Assembly (NCBI RefSeq): GCF_001426995.1
Contig: NZ_LMFY01000001.1
Span: forward strand, 62,001 to 126,000
DNA: 64,000 bases
Direction of reading: 5' to 3'
Source of the DNA: Microbacterium sp. Root553
Lineage (GTDB): Bacteria > Actinomycetota > Actinomycetes > Actinomycetales > Microbacteriaceae
In this document: positions 38,999 through 50,148 of the stretch, piece by piece
Numbering within the stretch: the stretch's first letter is position 1
Layout of the letters: every line of letters begins with the position of its first letter
Notes under the pieces: model-generated
What the model was told of the DNA's origin: nothing
Database searches by the model: none
Seen by the model: only the letters and a program-made list of their open reading frames with translations
Program-made: the position numbers and the translations under genes

Positions 38999-40417
38999 AT
39001 GACTACTGCCCCGTCCCCCGCCACGACCCAGGCCGAGCCCACCAACGCGCTCGACCGCTTCTTCGAGATCAGCAGACGCGGATCGACGATCGGCACCGAG
39101 ATCCGAGGCGGCCTGGTGACCTTCGTCACGATGGCCTACATCGTGATCCTCAACCCGCTGATCCTCAACACCCCCGACGTCGACGGCAACACGCTCGCAG
39201 GAACCGCCGTCGCCGCATCCACCGCGCTCACCGCCGGCGTCATGACCATCCTGTTCGGTCTCGTCACACGTCTGCCCTTCGCGTTCGCCGCGGGGCTGGG
39301 CATCAACGCGTTCCTCGCCTTCTCGGTCGTCGGCACGGTGACCTGGCCCGAGGCGATGGCTCTGGTCATGATCAACGGTGTCATCATCGTGCTGCTCGCC
39401 GCCACCGGCCTGCGGAAGATGATCTTCGACGCCGTCCCCGTGCAGCTCAAGCTGGCGATCACGGTCGGAATCGGCCTGTTCATCGCCTTCATCGGCTTCG
39501 TGAACGCCGGCTTCGTGACCGCGACCAACAACCCCTCTCCCCCGGTCGATCTCGGCATCGGGGGCTCCGTGGCCTCGCTGCCGACCCTGCTGTTCGTGAT
39601 CACCCTGCTGCTCGGCGGCGTGCTCATGGCGCTGCGCGTGAAGGGAGCGATCCTCATCGCCCTCGTCGGCGGCACCGTGCTCGGCGCGATCGTCAACGCC
39701 ATCTGGCCGTTCGGCCTCAACTTCGGCCTCACCGGAGCCATCGTCGGACTGCCCGACCTCAGCCTCGTCGGACAGGTCGACTTCGGCTTCGACCTCGCCA
39801 AGGTCAGCGGCGTCGCCCTGGTGATGTTCGTCTTCACCCTGCTCTTCTCCAACTTCTTCGACGCCATGGGCACCATGACGGGTCTCGCGAAGGAGGCCGA
39901 CCTGGCGGACGAGAAGGGCGACTTCCCCCGCATCAAGTCCGCGCTGGTCGTCGAGGGGCTCGGAGCGATCGCCGGTGGTGGCACCTCGTCGTCGTCCGCG
40001 ACGGTCTTCGTCGAGTCCGGTGCCGGGATCGGCGAGGGCGCGCGCACCGGTCTCGCCACGGTGGTCACCGGTGCGATGTTCCTGATCGCGATGTTCTTCA
40101 CGCCTCTGACCTCCCTCGTGCCCGGAGCCGTCGCCGCCGCGGCTCTGGTCCTCGTCGGCGCGCTCATGCTGTCGCAGATCAAGAACATCGACCTCAGCGA
40201 CTTCCGCGTGCTGCTCCCGGTGTTCCTCACCGCGACCGTGATGCCGATGACCTACTCGATCGCCAACGGCATCGGCGCGGGCTTCGTCAGCTGGATCGTC
40301 GTGAACGCCTTCTCCGGCCGCGCCAAGACGATCCACCCGCTGCTCTGGGTCGTCGGCGTCGGCTTCGTCATCTTCTTCGCCCGCGGGCCGATCGAGGCGC
40401 TGTTCGGCGTCGCCTGA
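38999..40417 (+). CDS. NCS2-family purine (adenine/guanine/hypoxanthine) permease
   Basis: 472 residues with about 12-13 hydrophobic segments. Characteristic blocks are RGGLVTFVTMAYIVILNPLIL at the start, ADLADEKGDFPRIKSALVVE and GAIAGGGTSSSSATVFVESGAGIGEGARTGL, which match AzgA/GhxP-type NCS2 carriers that import nucleobases with protons. GGAGG precedes the ATG. Placement beside purine synthesis genes fits salvage. No purine riboswitch is visible upstream. Confidence 0.93.
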   Translation: MTTAPSPATTQAEPTNALDRFFEISRRGSTIGTEIRGGLVTFVTMAYIVILNPLILNTPDVDGNTLAGTAVAASTALTAGVMTILFGLVTRLPFAFAAGLGINAFLAFSVVGTVTWPEAMALVMINGVIIVLLAATGLRKMIFDAVPVQLKLAITVGIGLFIAFIGFVNAGFVTATNNPSPPVDLGIGGSVASLPTLLFVITLLLGGVLMALRVKGAILIALVGGTVLGAIVNAIWPFGLNFGLTGAIVGLPDLSLVGQVDFGFDLAKVSGVALVMFVFTLLFSNFFDAMGTMTGLAKEADLADEKGDFPRIKSALVVEGLGAIAGGGTSSSSATVFVESGAGIGEGARTGLATVVTGAMFLIAMFFTPLTSLVPGAVAAAALVLVGALMLSQIKNIDLSDFRVLLPVFLTATVMPMTYSIANGIGAGFVSWIVVNAFSGRAKTIHPLLWVVGVGFVIFFARGPIEALFGVA

Positions 40418-40425
40418 GCGACGAC

Positions 40426-40472
40426 AGACGACGAAGGGGCGGATGCGTGCTGCATCCGCCCCTTCGTCGTCT
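40426..40472 (+). terminator. Very strong hairpin after the purine permease
   Basis: A perfect 21-bp stem (40426-40446 with 40452-40472) and a 5-base loop begins nine bases after the stop. It is among the most stable hairpins in the window. Confidence 0.9.
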
Positions 40473-40493
40473 CTGCGACCGGCAGGAATCCCC

Positions 40494-40602
40494 GTCCCAC
40501 CGCCCCCAGACCCCAGACCCCAACCCCAACCCCCACCCCAGCCCCAACCCCCAGCCCCCCATCCCAGACCCCCCAACCCCCAACCCCCCATCCCCCCAAA
40601 AA
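40494..40602 (+). repeat. C-rich low-complexity tract (G-quadruplex capable on the other strand)
   Basis: About 110 bases made almost only of C and A with a few T/G, in units such as CCCCAGA, CCCCAA and CCCCCAT. The minus strand therefore carries more than ten runs of four or more G, enough for several quadruplexes. No coding signal. It lies between two terminators. Confidence 0.85.
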
Positions 40603-40673
40603 CCGGGGGCCGACACGCCAGATCTCGGACCGAACCGCCGCAGATGTCCGGCATCTGGCGTGTCGGCCCCCGG
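40603..40673. repeat. Perfect 21-bp inverted repeat with 29-base loop
   Basis: Arms 40603-40623 and 40653-40673 are exact reverse complements. The loop contains AGATGTCCGGCATCT, which can form its own smaller hairpin or compete with the outer arm. There is no gene inside. Confidence 0.9.
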
Positions 40674-40775
40674 AGTGGAGAGTCCGTGAGCGGAGGATGC
40701 CGTCGGCCCACGGCCCCGGCCCACGGCCCCGGCCGCAGCCCGCGCCACGTGCGCGGCGCACCCCGGGCATGCAAG
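40674..40775. other. Remainder of the permease-sucD spacer
   Basis: Contains a 14-base tandem duplication around 40690-40720 (CGGCCCACGGCCCC twice). The string CCCCGGAGTGGAG occurs just after the inverted repeat and again inside the sucD terminator. No gene is seen. Confidence 0.6.
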
Positions 40776-40803
40776 AAGGCCCCGGAGTGGAGTCCGGGGC
40801 CTT
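40776..40803 (-). terminator. Terminator of sucCD
   Basis: AAGGCCCCGGA (40776-40786) and TCCGGGGCCTT (40793-40803) form a perfect 11-bp stem with loop GTGGAG, 20 bases past the sucD stop on the minus strand. Confidence 0.85.
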
Positions 40804-40823
40804 CATGTCAAGCGTAGCTCAGA

Positions 40824-42933
<2,110 letters not shown>

Positions 42934-43074
42934 TGTGGTTCCTTCACTGGGCTGCTGTCTGGTAATTCTCTCGATGTCGAGACATCGACCAGTCCCACAG
43001 CCTACTACCTGCACCTGAGCGCTCCCGGCGTCCTCCCCTCCACGGCGGCGACGGCACGGGCTGGGGCCGAGGTC

Positions 43075-43080
43075 TAGGCT
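43075..43080 (+). promoter_or_regulatory. -10 box TAGGCT of a leaderless TetR promoter
   Basis: TAGGCT, six bases CATCCC, then ATG 43087; no ribosome site. Confidence 0.6.
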
Positions 43081-43086
43081 CATCCC

Positions 43087-43749
43087 ATGCACGAATCCGC
43101 AGAACCGCGCACCGGCGTCGTGGCCGCAGCGCTCGAGCTGTTCGCGACACAGGGCTTCGACCAGACCTCGGTCGAGCAGATCGCGAAGGCCGCAGGCGTC
43201 TCCCGATCGACGTTCTTCCGCCAGTTCGGCGGCAAGGAGGACGTGGTGTTCGCGGATCACGAGGCCCTGCTCGACAAGCTCCGGGAGTTCCTCGCCGAGG
43301 GACACGAAGATCCGTGGGGCGCCGTGTGCGCGGCATCCGAGTCGGTCTTCGCGCACTTCGCGCACGATCCCGAGATGGCGCGGCGCCGGTATCAGATCGT
43401 GCGTCAGGTCCCGGTGCTGCGCGAGCGGGAGATCATCACCGTGTTCCGCTACGAGCGACTGTTCGACGACTACCTGCGCAGTGCGCTCCCCGGCATCGAT
43501 CCGCTCGATGCCGTGGGCTTCTCGGCGCTCGTCACCGCCGTGCACAACCACGTGCTGCGTCAGCTGCTCCGCGGCAAGAAGAAGGTGCCGGTGTCGACCC
43601 TGCAGACCGCGCTCGCCGATGTCAGGCGACGGTACGGCGTGCCCGCCGACTCTGCGGCGGCGGCGGCCGACGATCTCGTCGTCGCGGTGTTCCCGCGCTC
43701 GATGCCGGTGGCCGAGGTCACCCGTCGGCTGCGCACGCAGCTCGACTGA
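43087..43749 (+). CDS. TetR-family transcriptional regulator
   Basis: 220 residues. The helix-turn-helix is clear at about 10-55 ([20 protein letters not shown] then [21 protein letters not shown]). The C-terminal ligand domain is unclassified. The acyl-CoA dehydrogenase gene starts 96 bases downstream and its promoter contains a dyad, so the regulator probably represses that gene in response to an acyl-CoA or related ligand. Autoregulation is not evident. Confidence 0.92.
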   Translation: MHESAEPRTGVVAAALELFATQGFDQTSVEQIAKAAGVSRSTFFRQFGGKEDVVFADHEALLDKLREFLAEGHEDPWGAVCAASESVFAHFAHDPEMARRRYQIVRQVPVLREREIITVFRYERLFDDYLRSALPGIDPLDAVGFSALVTAVHNHVLRQLLRGKKKVPVSTLQTALADVRRRYGVPADSAAAAADDLVVAVFPRSMPVAEVTRRLRTQLD

Positions 43750-43800
43750 CCCGCGCCCCCTCCCAGACGCGGGGCACCCGCATATCGGGAGTCGTGGAAC

Positions 43801-43826
43801 CCAGTATCGGGGAGTACGATACTTGG
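43801..43826. promoter_or_regulatory. TetR-type dyad over the acyl-CoA dehydrogenase promoter
   Basis: AGTATCG (43803-43809) and CGATACT (43817-43823) are exact reverse complements seven bases apart, extended by CC/GG flanks. TACGAT at 43815-43820 within it is a good -10 box, so binding would block initiation. Confidence 0.75.
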
Positions 43827-43844
43827 TGCCACGAAGGAGTCTCC

Positions 43845-45080
43845 ATGAGCACCGCAGCATCTCCCTTCCCCGGCGAGCGCGTCTCGTCGTACGACATCAC
43901 CGGACGCCAGGACAGCGACTACTACGCCGTCTTCGCCGACATCCCCGAGGCCGACAGATCCGCCTGGGATCGCGCGAAGGCCTACATCGACGAGGTCGGC
44001 CCGCAGATGGCCGATGCCTGGGATCGCGCCGAGTATCCGCTGGAGGCCGCTCGTCGCATGGGCGAGATGGACCTCGTCGTCGACGGTATCGAGCACGCGT
44101 CGCTCACCCGGCTCTCCCCTCTCGCTGCAGGCCTCGTGAACATGGAGATCTCCCGCGGGGACGGGTCCCTCGGCACCGTGCTCGCCGTGCAGGGCGGGCT
44201 CGCGCTGCGCACCCTCGCGCTCTTCGGCTCGGATGAGCAGCAGCAGAGATGGCTCACGGCCCTCGCCGACAGCTCGGTGTTCGGATCCTTCGCTCTCACC
44301 GAACCGGACCACGGATCGGACTCCGTCTCGCTCGAGACGGTGGCGAGGCGCGACGGCGACGAATGGGTCATCCGCGGCACCAAGAAGTGGATCGGCAACG
44401 GCGCATCCGGCGGCATCACCTTCGTCTGGGCACGCGTCGACGACGAGACCGCCGCGGAGCACGGAGCCGTCCGGTGCTTCCTGGTCGAACAGGACACCCC
44501 CGGGTACACGGGGACCCCGATCCGCGGCAAGGCCTCGCTGCGCGCCATCCACCAGGCGCACATCGTGCTGGACGACGTGCGCGTGCCGCTGGACGCCGTG
44601 CTGCCGGGGACGACGAGCTTCAAGGACGCGTCGATCGTGCTCTACGCCACCCGCTCGGGCGTCGCATGGTCGGCGCTCGGTCATGCGACCGCGTGCTACG
44701 AAGCCGCCCTCGCCTACTCGAAGGAGCGCATCCAGTTCGGCAAGCCTCTCGCGAAGTTCCAGATGGTGCAGGAGCGGCTGACCCACATGCTCGAGGACCT
44801 CACCGCGATGCAGCTGTACTGCCGCCGCCTGGCCGACCTCGAGACCGCGGGAGAGCTCCGCCCCACGCAGGCATCACTGGCGAAGTTCCACAACACCCGC
44901 GCCGCCCGTCGGGTGGCGTCGATCGCCCGTGATCTCCTCGGCGGCAACGGCATCCTGCTCGAGAACGGTGTGATGCAGCACATGGCGGACATCGAGGCGA
45001 TCCACACGTACGAGGGCACTGAGAGCGTGCAGGCACTGCTCCTCGGCCGCGACATCACCGGGATGAGCGCCTTCGCCTGA
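43845..45080 (+). CDS. Acyl-CoA dehydrogenase, glutaryl-CoA-dehydrogenase-like
   Basis: 411 residues from ATG 43845 with AAGGAG upstream. Blocks of the family: [17 protein letters not shown] (FAD/substrate), [36 protein letters not shown] and the catalytic-Glu segment [21 protein letters not shown] near the C-terminus, whose position matches glutaryl-CoA dehydrogenase. It oxidises an acyl-CoA with FAD and an electron-transfer flavoprotein. The exact chain is unknown. The TetR gene upstream and the dyad suggest substrate-induced expression. Confidence 0.92.
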   Translation: MSTAASPFPGERVSSYDITGRQDSDYYAVFADIPEADRSAWDRAKAYIDEVGPQMADAWDRAEYPLEAARRMGEMDLVVDGIEHASLTRLSPLAAGLVNMEISRGDGSLGTVLAVQGGLALRTLALFGSDEQQQRWLTALADSSVFGSFALTEPDHGSDSVSLETVARRDGDEWVIRGTKKWIGNGASGGITFVWARVDDETAAEHGAVRCFLVEQDTPGYTGTPIRGKASLRAIHQAHIVLDDVRVPLDAVLPGTTSFKDASIVLYATRSGVAWSALGHATACYEAALAYSKERIQFGKPLAKFQMVQERLTHMLEDLTAMQLYCRRLADLETAGELRPTQASLAKFHNTRAARRVASIARDLLGGNGILLENGVMQHMADIEAIHTYEGTESVQALLLGRDITGMSAFA

Positions 45081-45102
45081 GCGGATGGGCACCGCCCGGT
45101 CC

Positions 45103-45993
45103 TCAGCCCTCCGGAGGCGGCGCGAGCGGCTCGGCGGCCGAGAGCCGCTCGGCTCCGAACCGCTCGGCCCCGATGACCCCGAGAAGTCGCAGCTTCTCGG
45201 CGCTCTCGCTTCCCGGTGCGGCGGTGTACACGAGCAGCGAATGAGACTGCACCGGGTCGACGAGCGTCTGGCACGCGAGTTCGATCGACCCGAGCTCCGG
45301 ATGCAGGAAGCGCTTCACCGCTCGGGGGCGCAGCCCCACCTCGTGCGCCTCCCACAGGATGCGGAACTCCTCGCTGCGCTCCTGCAGCAGCGCGACGTAG
45401 CGCGCGGCACGTGAAGCGGGTCCCCGCAGCGCCGCGATCTCGCGCAGACCCGACGCCCACAGGCGGGAGAGGAAGGGCCGGTCCTCCTCGTGGTAGAGCA
45501 GGCGGAAGCGCGGATCCGTGAACCACCGGTAACCGATGCTGCGCTCCGGCCCGCGCAGGCGCGAGAGATCGCCGACCAGCGCGACTCCGAGCGGCGTCTG
45601 CCGCAGCGTCTCGCCCAGCTCCGTGACGACCTCGGCCGGGGTGTCGTGCAGACGGTCGAAGATGCGCAGCATCCCCGGGCTCACGTGATCGCTCTCGGTG
45701 CCCCTGGCCGGCGGCGTATGACCTGCGAGGGCGAACAGGTGCTCGCGTTCGGCGAGCGAGAGGTGCAGCCCCTGAGCGATCGCCGCGATCATCTGCTCGG
45801 AGGGCTGCGGCCCCCGCTCCTGCTCCAGACGCGCGTAGTAGTCGGTGGACATGTGACTGAGCGCCGCCGCCTCCTCGCGGCGGAGCCCGCTGGTGCGGCG
45901 CCGCTCCCCCCGCGGCAGTCCGACGTCCTCGGGCTGCAGCGCCTCGCGTCGTCCCCGGAGGAACTCCGCGAGCCCCTGTCTGTCCACGGCCAT
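45103..45993 (-). CDS. XRE/MmyB-like helix-turn-helix regulator
   Basis: 296 residues. The XRE domain is at about 8-75 ([46 protein letters not shown]), followed by the MmyB-like ligand-binding domain ([20 protein letters not shown]...[13 protein letters not shown]) that binds fatty-acid-like ligands in known members. GGGGGAGG precedes the ATG. It is divergent from an SDR gene, the usual arrangement in which it controls that neighbour. Confidence 0.92.
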   Translation of the reverse strand: MAVDRQGLAEFLRGRREALQPEDVGLPRGERRRTSGLRREEAAALSHMSTDYYARLEQERGPQPSEQMIAAIAQGLHLSLAEREHLFALAGHTPPARGTESDHVSPGMLRIFDRLHDTPAEVVTELGETLRQTPLGVALVGDLSRLRGPERSIGYRWFTDPRFRLLYHEEDRPFLSRLWASGLREIAALRGPASRAARYVALLQERSEEFRILWEAHEVGLRPRAVKRFLHPELGSIELACQTLVDPVQSHSLLVYTAAPGSESAEKLRLLGVIGAERFGAERLSAAEPLAPPPEG

Positions 45994-46035
45994 GCGCGCC
46001 TCCCCCTCGTCCTGTCAGTTCTACCAGCCGGCATC

Positions 46036-46060
46036 TCGGCGATCCACGGATCGGCGATCC
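46036..46060. promoter_or_regulatory. Direct repeat in the regulator-SDR intergenic region
   Basis: TCGGCGATCC occurs twice, 15 bases apart start to start (46036-46045 and 46051-46060), between the divergent genes. It is a candidate binding site of the MmyB-like regulator. Confidence 0.45.
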
Positions 46061-46116
46061 CTGGTTCGCATCGTCGGAGCGGAGGAGCATCGATGCATCG
46101 GCGAACAGGAGAGACC

Positions 46117-47061
46117 ATGCCACGCAGAACCCCCGACCTCACCATCCCCGCCCTCCACGGCACCAGGGCCGTCATCACCGGAGCGAGCGACGGGATCGGA
46201 CTCGGCATCGCCGCCCGGCTCGCCGCCGCGGGCGCCGAGGTGATCATGCCCGTCCGCGACCGCGAGAAGGGCGAGCGTGCGATCGAGAGGATCCGGAGCT
46301 CGGCACCGCAGGGGTCGCTGTCGCTGCGAGACCTCGATCTCGCATCGCTCGACTCGGTGGCCGCACTGGCGCAGACGCTGACCGGGGAAGGCACCCCGAT
46401 CGGCATCCTCGTGAACAACGCCGGAGTGATGACCCCGCCGACCCGGCGCACCACCGCCGACGGGTTCGAGCTGCAGTTCGGGGCGAATCACCTCGGGCAC
46501 TTCGCGCTCGTCGGCAGGCTGCTCCCCCTGCTCAGGGCGGGGTCGGCCCGCGTCGTCTCGCAGATCAGCATCGCGGCCGAGCGGGGATCCCTCAACGACG
46601 ACGACCTGCAGTGGGAGCGCTCGTACGACAGCATGCGCGCATACAGCCAGTCGAAGATCGCCGTCGGCCTGTTCGGGCTCGAACTGGATCGCCGCAGTCG
46701 CCGGGACGGATGGGGCATCACCAGCGTGCTGTCGCACCCCGGCGTCGCCCCCACCAACCTCCTGGCGGCGCAGCCCGAGCTCGGGCGCGCCACGCAGACC
46801 ACCGCACGACGGGTCATCGATGCGCTGTCGCGGCGCGGGATCCTGTTCGGGACCGCCGAGAGCGCCGCGCTGCCTGCGGTCCTCGCCGCGACCTCCGTCG
46901 ACGTGCGAGGAGGGGAGTTCTTCGGGCCCTCGGGCATCGCCCACCTCGGCGGCGCGCCCGCCGCGCAGAAGCTCTACCCGCGGCTGCGCGACGATGCGAC
47001 GGCCGCGCGTGTCTGGAACATCTCCGAAGGGCTCACCGGGGTGTCCTTCGGTGATCGGTGA
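46117..47061 (+). CDS. Short-chain dehydrogenase/reductase
   Basis: 314 residues from ATG 46117 ([19 protein letters not shown]) with GGAGAG upstream. The Rossmann motif [16 protein letters not shown], and catalytic YSQSK with a preceding Ser-rich strand (RVVSQISIA) are present; PGVAPTNLL follows, as in classical SDRs of the WW-domain oxidoreductase type. Oxidises or reduces a hydroxyl/carbonyl with NAD(P). Substrate unknown. Probably controlled by the divergent XRE regulator. Confidence 0.92.
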   Translation: MPRRTPDLTIPALHGTRAVITGASDGIGLGIAARLAAAGAEVIMPVRDREKGERAIERIRSSAPQGSLSLRDLDLASLDSVAALAQTLTGEGTPIGILVNNAGVMTPPTRRTTADGFELQFGANHLGHFALVGRLLPLLRAGSARVVSQISIAAERGSLNDDDLQWERSYDSMRAYSQSKIAVGLFGLELDRRSRRDGWGITSVLSHPGVAPTNLLAAQPELGRATQTTARRVIDALSRRGILFGTAESAALPAVLAATSVDVRGGEFFGPSGIAHLGGAPAAQKLYPRLRDDATAARVWNISEGLTGVSFGDR

Positions 47062-47077
47062 GCGGTGAGCGCCGGGG

Positions 47078-47563
47078 TCAGTCGCAGCCGCAACCGCCGG
47101 CGGGCGTCTTCACCATGAAGCAGACGTCGCACACCCCGTAGTCGCGCTCGGCCGGCTTCGGGGTGCGCGGGGTGCTCGGGGCCGCCGCGACACGAGGAGT
47201 CGTCGACCGCTTGGCTTTGACGGGAGCGATCGGACGGAACTCGCTCGGGTGCGTCACGTAGAAGTAGGGTGCACGTCCCTCGCTCGCCCGCAGGCGCAGC
47301 GGCGTCGAACCGACGACGACGACCTCGTCCTCGGTGAAGCCGTTGGTGTAGGTCTTGCCGATGTGCAGGCTGGCGCCCTCACCACGGCGGACCGCCTCGA
47401 TGTAGCGCCCCCGGTCGATGTACGACGAGATGCCGATGGCGTCGGCGATGGCGGTGATGAACTCGTGGTTCTCCACTGCGATCCGGTGTGCGCGGAGCGC
47501 TTCGGCGAGGGTGCGGTATGGGCGGGAGTTTCCGGTGGGGGTAGGCCCCTGGACTTCATTCAT
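47078..47563 (-). CDS. Hypothetical protein with Cys-rich C-terminal tail
   Basis: 161 residues from ATG 47563 (MNEVQGPTPTGNSRPYRTLA). The N-terminal two thirds look globular (AIADAIGISSYIDRGRYIEAVRRGEG, then a beta-rich TPLRLRASEGRAPYFYVTHPSEF). A Pro/Thr/Arg linker leads to CDVCFMVKTPAGGCGCD: a CxxC and a CxC that could bind zinc or iron or act in redox. The layout is globular domain plus small metal knuckle. I do not recognise the family. It is convergent with the SDR gene and divergent from the FAD oxidoreductase. Confidence 0.75.
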   Translation of the reverse strand: MNEVQGPTPTGNSRPYRTLAEALRAHRIAVENHEFITAIADAIGISSYIDRGRYIEAVRRGEGASLHIGKTYTNGFTEDEVVVVGSTPLRLRASEGRAPYFYVTHPSEFRPIAPVKAKRSTTPRVAAAPSTPRTPKPAERDYGVCDVCFMVKTPAGGCGCD

Positions 47564-47604
47564 CTCTCCAAGGATCTCACGTCCGGACGTGGAAGACTGG
47601 CGGT

Positions 47605-49056
47605 ATGGCACGCGCGACGATCATCGGCTCCGGACCGAACGGCCTCGCGGCGGCCGTGACACTCGCCCGCGCGGGATACGAGGTGCGGGTCCTCGAAGCC
47701 TCCGACACCATCGGCGGCGGTCTCCGCACCCTCGACTCGACGCTCCCCGGCTTCCGGCACGACGTGTGCGCGGCCGTGCACCCCTCCGCCGTCGCCTCCC
47801 CGTTCTTCCAGGCGTTCGGTCTGTCCGAACGCATCGAGTGGATCCACCCGGACGTCTCGTACGCGCACCCTCTCGACGGCGGCAGAGCGGGCATCGCGTG
47901 GCGCGACATCGAGCGCACCGCAGCCGCGCTCGGGGTCGACGAGCGCGCGTGGCTGGCTCTCCTGCGCCCGCTCAGCACGCACGTCGAGGGCGTCGCGGAC
48001 TTCACCGGGAATCAGATGCTGCGGATCCCCCGCCACCCGCTGACCGCTCTGCGCTTCGCCCTGCGGATGCTCGACCAGGGCACCGCCCTGGCCGCGCGCA
48101 CGTTCCGCACCGAAGAGGCCGCCGCGCTGATCGCGGGCGTGCTGGCGCATCCTCCGACACCGCTCCCCACCCTCGCTGGAGCAGCAGCCGGCCTGCTGCT
48201 CGCCGCCGAGGCCCACGCCGGCGGCTGGGTGTACCCGCGCGGCGGGTCGCAGCAGATCGCGGATGCCCTCGTCGCCGATCTCGAGGCACATGGCGGGTCC
48301 GTCGAGTCCGGGCACCACGTCACGGATCTGGACGCGCTCGACTGGGGCGACCCGTCGCTCGGCGACCTGCTGATGCTGAACACCTCGCCCCGGCTCGCCC
48401 TCACCCACCCCGACGTCCCCGCCCGCTACGCGCGCTCGATCCGCGGCTTCCGCTACGGACCGGGCGCCGCGAAAGTGGACTTCGCCCTCGACGGCCCCAT
48501 CCCCTGGGCGCACCCCGAGGTCGCCCTCGCACCGACCGTCCACATCGGCGGCACCAGGGCCGAGGTGTGGCGGAGCGAGAACGAGGTCGCCCGCGGGCGC
48601 GTCAGCGAACGCCCCTACGCCCTCACCGTGCAGCCCTCGATCTTCGATCCCACCCGCGCGCCCGAGGGGAAGGCCGTGCTGTGGGCGTACATCCATGTGC
48701 CGCACGGCTCCGATCTCGACGCCACCGAACTCATCACACGACAGATTGAGAGGTTCGCGCCCGGCTTCCGCGACCTGATCCTCGCGCACCACTCGGTGCC
48801 CGCCTCCTCGCGGGAGGCGATCAACCCGTCGGAGATCGGCGGCGACATCCTCGGCGGCGCGTTCACGATCCCGCAGGCGATCCGGCGCCCGATCCTCAGC
48901 ACCGCCCCCTGGCGCACCCCGATGCGGGGCGTCTACCTCGCTTCGGCCTCCACCCCGCCGGGCCCGGGCGTCAACGGCATGGCCGGCTGGCACGCCGCAC
49001 ACACCGCGCTGCGAGACGCCGGCACGCGCGTCACGCTCGACGACGTGTTCGGCTGA
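47605..49056 (+). CDS. Phytoene-desaturase-like FAD/NAD(P) oxidoreductase
   Basis: 483 residues. The dinucleotide fold TIIGSGPNGLAAAVTLARAGYEVRVLEA opens the protein and the FAD-closing motif PPGPGVNGMAGWHAAHTALRD ends it, with the HPSAVASPFF block typical of the carotenoid-dehydrogenase/amine-oxidase clan. Such proteins are usually annotated NAD(P)/FAD-dependent oxidoreductases; the substrate is unknown and no carotenoid genes are near. AAGACT lies six bases before the ATG, fitting the local leaderless pattern in a weaker form. Confidence 0.88.
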   Translation: MARATIIGSGPNGLAAAVTLARAGYEVRVLEASDTIGGGLRTLDSTLPGFRHDVCAAVHPSAVASPFFQAFGLSERIEWIHPDVSYAHPLDGGRAGIAWRDIERTAAALGVDERAWLALLRPLSTHVEGVADFTGNQMLRIPRHPLTALRFALRMLDQGTALAARTFRTEEAAALIAGVLAHPPTPLPTLAGAAAGLLLAAEAHAGGWVYPRGGSQQIADALVADLEAHGGSVESGHHVTDLDALDWGDPSLGDLLMLNTSPRLALTHPDVPARYARSIRGFRYGPGAAKVDFALDGPIPWAHPEVALAPTVHIGGTRAEVWRSENEVARGRVSERPYALTVQPSIFDPTRAPEGKAVLWAYIHVPHGSDLDATELITRQIERFAPGFRDLILAHHSVPASSREAINPSEIGGDILGGAFTIPQAIRRPILSTAPWRTPMRGVYLASASTPPGPGVNGMAGWHAAHTALRDAGTRVTLDDVFG

Positions 49057-49101
49057 GCCGAGGCCCTTCTGCCGCGGCACGTCGTTCGCCAGGATGGACC
49101 C

Positions 49102-50145
49102 ATGCGCTACGTGATCCCCTCCCCGATGCTGGCGAAGGCGGCACCGACGGTGCCCGACCCCGCGAAGTACGCCGGCGGACTGCTGTTCGAACCCAAATGG
49201 GACGGGTTCCGCGGCCTGCTCGCGTGGGACGGCGACAGCGTCGAGATCGGCTCCCGCGGGGCCAAGCCGCTCACCCGGTACTTCCCGGAGCTCGTCGAGG
49301 CGGTTCCACGGGTCCTGCCGCAGCCGTGTCTGCTCGACGGCGAGATCGTCGTCGCCACCGGACCGCTCGGTGAACAGCGCCTCGACTGGGAGGCTCTGAG
49401 CCAGCGCATCCATCCTGCGGCGTCGCGGGTGGCGACGCTGGCGACCCGGACCCCGGCCATGTTCATCGCCTTCGATCTGCTCGCCGTGGGTGAGGAGGAC
49501 CTGCTGACGACGCCGTTCGAGGAGCGTCGCACCCGGCTGGAGGCCCTGATGTCCGAGGTCGCGCATCCGCTGCACATCACGCGGACGACACGCGACCGCG
49601 ACGCCGCCGTGCGCTGGCTGCAGGAGTTCGAGGGCGCGGGCCTCGACGGTGTGGTGGCCAAGCCCCTGGATCAGCCCTACGCCGCGGGCACGCGGACTCT
49701 GATCAAGGTCAAGCACGCGCGCACCGCCGACGTCGTCGCCCTCGGCTACCGCATCCACAAGTCGGGATCCGGCGTCGGCTCGCTGCTCGTCGGGCTCTTC
49801 GACTCGGACGGGACGCTGCGGCAGGTGGGCGGCGTCGCCGCCTGGAGCGACGCGCGCCGCAGGGAGCTCGTCGACGAGCTCGCCCCGCTCGTCGAACGAG
49901 ACGACGCGGGTGCTGCGGTGACGGACGAGGGCGAACGCTCGCGGTTCAGCGGCTCGAAGGACGTCTCGTTCGTGCGACTGCGGCCCGAGCGCGTGCTCGA
50001 GGTGCGCTACGACCAGCTCGAGGGATCGCGCTTCCGGCACACCGTGCAGTTCGCGCGTTGGCGACCCGACCGCGACGCGCGCTCGTGCACCTACGACCAG
50101 CTCGACACCGTCGCCGGCTACGATCTCGCCGACGTCCTCGGCTGA
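49102..50145 (+). CDS. ATP-dependent DNA ligase (LigC/LigD-ligase type)
   Basis: 347 residues. The nucleotidyl-transfer lysine is Lys32 in LLFEPKWDGFRG; further ligase motifs are LLDGEIVV, EGAGLDGVVAKP and TLIKVKHARTADVVALGYR, followed by an OB-fold (HTVQFARWRPDRDARSC). It seals DNA breaks using ATP and belongs to the actinobacterial accessory or end-joining ligases. It meets a LigD-type polymerase gene tail to tail with three bases between stops. No Ku gene lies in the window. Confidence 0.92.
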   Translation: MRYVIPSPMLAKAAPTVPDPAKYAGGLLFEPKWDGFRGLLAWDGDSVEIGSRGAKPLTRYFPELVEAVPRVLPQPCLLDGEIVVATGPLGEQRLDWEALSQRIHPAASRVATLATRTPAMFIAFDLLAVGEEDLLTTPFEERRTRLEALMSEVAHPLHITRTTRDRDAAVRWLQEFEGAGLDGVVAKPLDQPYAAGTRTLIKVKHARTADVVALGYRIHKSGSGVGSLLVGLFDSDGTLRQVGGVAAWSDARRRELVDELAPLVERDDAGAAVTDEGERSRFSGSKDVSFVRLRPERVLEVRYDQLEGSRFRHTVQFARWRPDRDARSCTYDQLDTVAGYDLADVLG

Positions 50146-50148
50146 CGC

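Noticed and set aside
40494..40602. CRISPR-like repetition in the C-rich tract.
   Set aside because: Units are 6-9 bases, irregular and without spacers; there are no cas genes.
47560..50040. An 826-codon minus-strand frame across the FAD oxidoreductase and ligase genes.
   Set aside because: It is antisense to two genes with clear catalytic motifs and has no family features.
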